Assembly: GCA_029863825.1 (NCBI GenBank)
Contig: JAOTUP010000089.1
Span: 1 to 7,357, forward strand
Length of the DNA: 7,357 bases
From: Acidobacteriota bacterium
Lineage (GTDB): Bacteria; Acidobacteriota; Thermoanaerobaculia; Multivoradales; JAHEKO01
Direction: 5' to 3'
Positions 6,151 through 7,357 of the stretch are shown piece after piece. The position numbers and the translations under genes are program-made. The notes beneath the pieces were generated by a model that ran no database searches, was not told the DNA's origin, and worked only from the letters and a program-made list of their open reading frames with translations. Positions within the stretch are counted from its first letter, which is position 1. Each line of letters starts with the position of its first letter.

Positions 6151-6200
6151 CCGGCGAGTGTGGCCAGCTGCTCCTTCAGCATGCCGCACCCACTCGCCGG
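6151..6200. repeat. Perfect 10-bp inverted repeat in convergent intergenic region
   Basis: CCGGCGAGTG (6151-6160) and CACTCGCCGG (6191-6200) are exact reverse complements separated by 30 nt. Inside the loop, GCTG and CAGC around CTCCTT could form a second small stem. The element lies between two convergent genes and lacks a T-run on either strand. It may be a factor-dependent terminator, a REP-like 3' structure, or a protein-binding site. No gene is recognised in 6121-6324. Confidence 0.45.
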
Positions 6201-6324
6201 TGTCTGCCTCGAGGGCAGAACCGAGCCGGCCTCGCATCGGATTCTCCGAAGGGCCATTGCGAGCCACTGACGGCTCGAGACAGTTGCGCTCTTCAAGCGA
6301 CGCGGGGACTCTCTTTCCTCGCGC

Positions 6325-7281
6325 TCAGCGTGGATCGCCGGATACCGCCGAGTCGAGCTGCTGCTGGCAGGTCGCGAGTATGGCCACGATGTCCGCACCC
6401 ATTTCCAGTCCGGTTCGGTCCTGCGAGCCTCTGCGGATCCCTTCCGCAAACGTCTCCACTACTCTCGTCAGGGGCATTACCGGGTCGACCGCAACCGACT
6501 CCAATCGATCCGTGGCTTTGTCGAGAATCGCCAGGTTCGGCTCTGACTGGTCGTCGTAGGTATAGGTGGCACCTCGGGTGTCGACCTCGAAGCGCCTCTG
6601 TTTTGCGGCGAGAAGATTGCTCACCGTGATCGATGCCGCCTGCCCGGCAGAGAACTCCAGCTCGATCTGGACGGTTTCTCCGCAGCCGCGCTCCGTGTCG
6701 CGCTGCTCCAGTCGCGCTGCATGAATGCCGACTGGCAAGCAACCCAGCACAGCAAGGCACATCGCGATGTCGTGCGGTCCCCAATCCCACAGCACCGAGG
6801 TGTCGTGTCTGAACGGCCCGTCTGCGCCGGCATTGGCGATGATCGACGTGACGGTCGCATTGGCATTGCGAAGCCGCTCGACAAGGCTCTCGAAGGCCGG
6901 GTGGTAGAGGTGGGTATGGTCGACCATGACGAACGCATTGTGCCGGCGCGCGGTATCCAGCAGTGATCTCGCCTCGCTGACCGACAGGGTGAGCGGCTTT
7001 TCAACCAAGACCGCCTTCCCGGCTTCGATGCCCTCACTGGCAATCTCGGCGTGGGAGGCGGGTGGCGTCGCCACTATGAGCCCGTCAATGACATCGGCGG
7101 ACACGAGGTCTCGCCACTCGCTGCGCAGAACGCAGCCCGGCCTCACGAGACCAGCGCTTTCGGGATGCGAGCTCGCAAGCATGGCAAGCTCCACGCCCGG
7201 CATGCGGTCAATCGTCCTGATGTAGGCGCGGCCCCACACCCCCGCGCCGACGAGACCAACTGCGATCGCCTTGTCGCTCAC
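6325..7281 (-). CDS. Gfo/Idh/MocA-family NAD(P)-dependent oxidoreductase
   Basis: This 318-aa cytoplasmic enzyme has an N-terminal Rossmann domain: GLVGAGVWG (9-17) gives the GxGxxG dinucleotide loop, ATPPASH (71-77) follows, and VEKPL (93-97) is the family's EKP signature with K95. The C-terminal alpha/beta domain carries VLWDWGPHDIAM (163-174), where H170 and D171 are in the usual catalytic position. Members oxidise or reduce sugars, inositols and nucleotide sugars; the substrate here is not determined. Five bases upstream on the same strand ends a probable sugar-nucleotide epimerase/dehydratase, so a role in making an activated sugar for surface polysaccharide is plausible by context. Translation starts at GTG 7281, close behind the upstream stop; the purine run AAGAGAG just before it is very near the start, so coupling to the upstream gene is likely. 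Confidence 0.92.
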   Translation of the reverse strand: MSDKAIAVGLVGAGVWGRAYIRTIDRMPGVELAMLASSHPESAGLVRPGCVLRSEWRDLVSADVIDGLIVATPPASHAEIASEGIEAGKAVLVEKPLTLSVSEARSLLDTARRHNAFVMVDHTHLYHPAFESLVERLRNANATVTSIIANAGADGPFRHDTSVLWDWGPHDIAMCLAVLGCLPVGIHAARLEQRDTERGCGETVQIELEFSAGQAASITVSNLLAAKQRRFEVDTRGATYTYDDQSEPNLAILDKATDRLESVAVDPVMPLTRVVETFAEGIRRGSQDRTGLEMGADIVAILATCQQQLDSAVSGDPR

Positions 7282-7286
7282 CTCTC

Positions 7287-7357
7287 TTATTGCTTGCCAG
7301 TGTAGACGCCATCAGCCCAGTTGAAGAACCGGCGAAGACCGTCTTCGATTTCCACAT
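7287..7357 (-). CDS. C-terminal end of a probable NAD-dependent sugar epimerase/dehydratase (cut by right window edge)
   Basis: Only the last 22 codons and the TAA (7287-7289) are present. The peptide includes EIEDGLRRFFNWADGVY, which matches the C-terminal 'xxEEGLxxFVxWY' end of extended short-chain dehydrogenases such as UDP-glucose 4-epimerase and dTDP-glucose 4,6-dehydratase. No catalytic or cofactor motif lies in the window, so this is a tentative call. The gap to the downstream oxidoreductase GTG is five bases, which points to one operon. Confidence 0.5.
   Translation of the reverse strand, partial: VEIEDGLRRFFNWADGVYTGKQ

Noticed and set aside
1..7357. CRISPR arrays, tRNA genes, insertion sequences, toxin-antitoxin or phage-defence genes
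   Set aside because: No regularly spaced direct repeats, cloverleaf-like segments, transposase motifs or defence gene families were seen. The CPBP protease alone is not evidence of a defence system.

Overview
The window is a GC-rich (roughly 60-65% by eye), mostly ordinary stretch of bacterial chromosome. Three extracytoplasmic proteins, two of them probable lipoproteins, point to a bacterium with a classical Sec/lipoprotein export route, most likely Gram-negative. Periplasmic-type nitrate reductase ancestry and glycogen metabolism are also present. I cannot name the lineage from sequence alone. No tRNA, rRNA, CRISPR array, insertion sequence or phage gene was recognised.

Left part (1-3417, all minus strand): the start of a DEDD-type 3'-5' exonuclease runs off the left edge (<1-105). 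Before it in transcription order comes a complete glycogen branching enzyme, glgB (229-2082), and before that a DUF429-type RNase H-fold protein (2366-3175). A 283-bp stretch between the DUF429 gene and glgB (2083-2365) has coding-like pieces in two frames and may be a decayed or frameshifted small gene.

Middle part (3418-4579): a CPBP/CAAX-type intramembrane protease (3418-4161, plus strand) is followed at once by a clear but headless and tailless fragment of a nitrate-reductase-type molybdopterin oxidoreductase (about 4194-4460). This is best read as a pseudogene relic.

Envelope cluster (4580-6120): a 74-aa exported protein with a CHK...HxxHGD...C motif (minus) is divergent from a lipoprotein thioredoxin with a WCPPC active site (plus). 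The thioredoxin gene is followed by a small secreted protein of unknown function that may adopt a dimeric alpha/beta-barrel fold. These three could form an envelope module, but nothing in the sequence proves it.

Right part (6121-7357): a convergent intergenic region carries two inverted repeats. One is a candidate terminator for leftward transcripts and the other is a perfect 10-bp repeat of unknown role. Beyond it lie a Gfo/Idh/MocA-type NAD(P)-dependent oxidoreductase (6325-7281, minus) and, five bases upstream, the last codons of what looks like an NAD-dependent sugar epimerase/dehydratase (7287-7357). The pair suggests a nucleotide-sugar or surface-polysaccharide operon continuing past the right edge.

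I see no convincing new multi-gene system. The points most worth a second look are the nitrate reductase relic, the CHK-motif protein beside the thioredoxin lipoprotein, the frame-switching stretch before glgB, and the inverted repeats.
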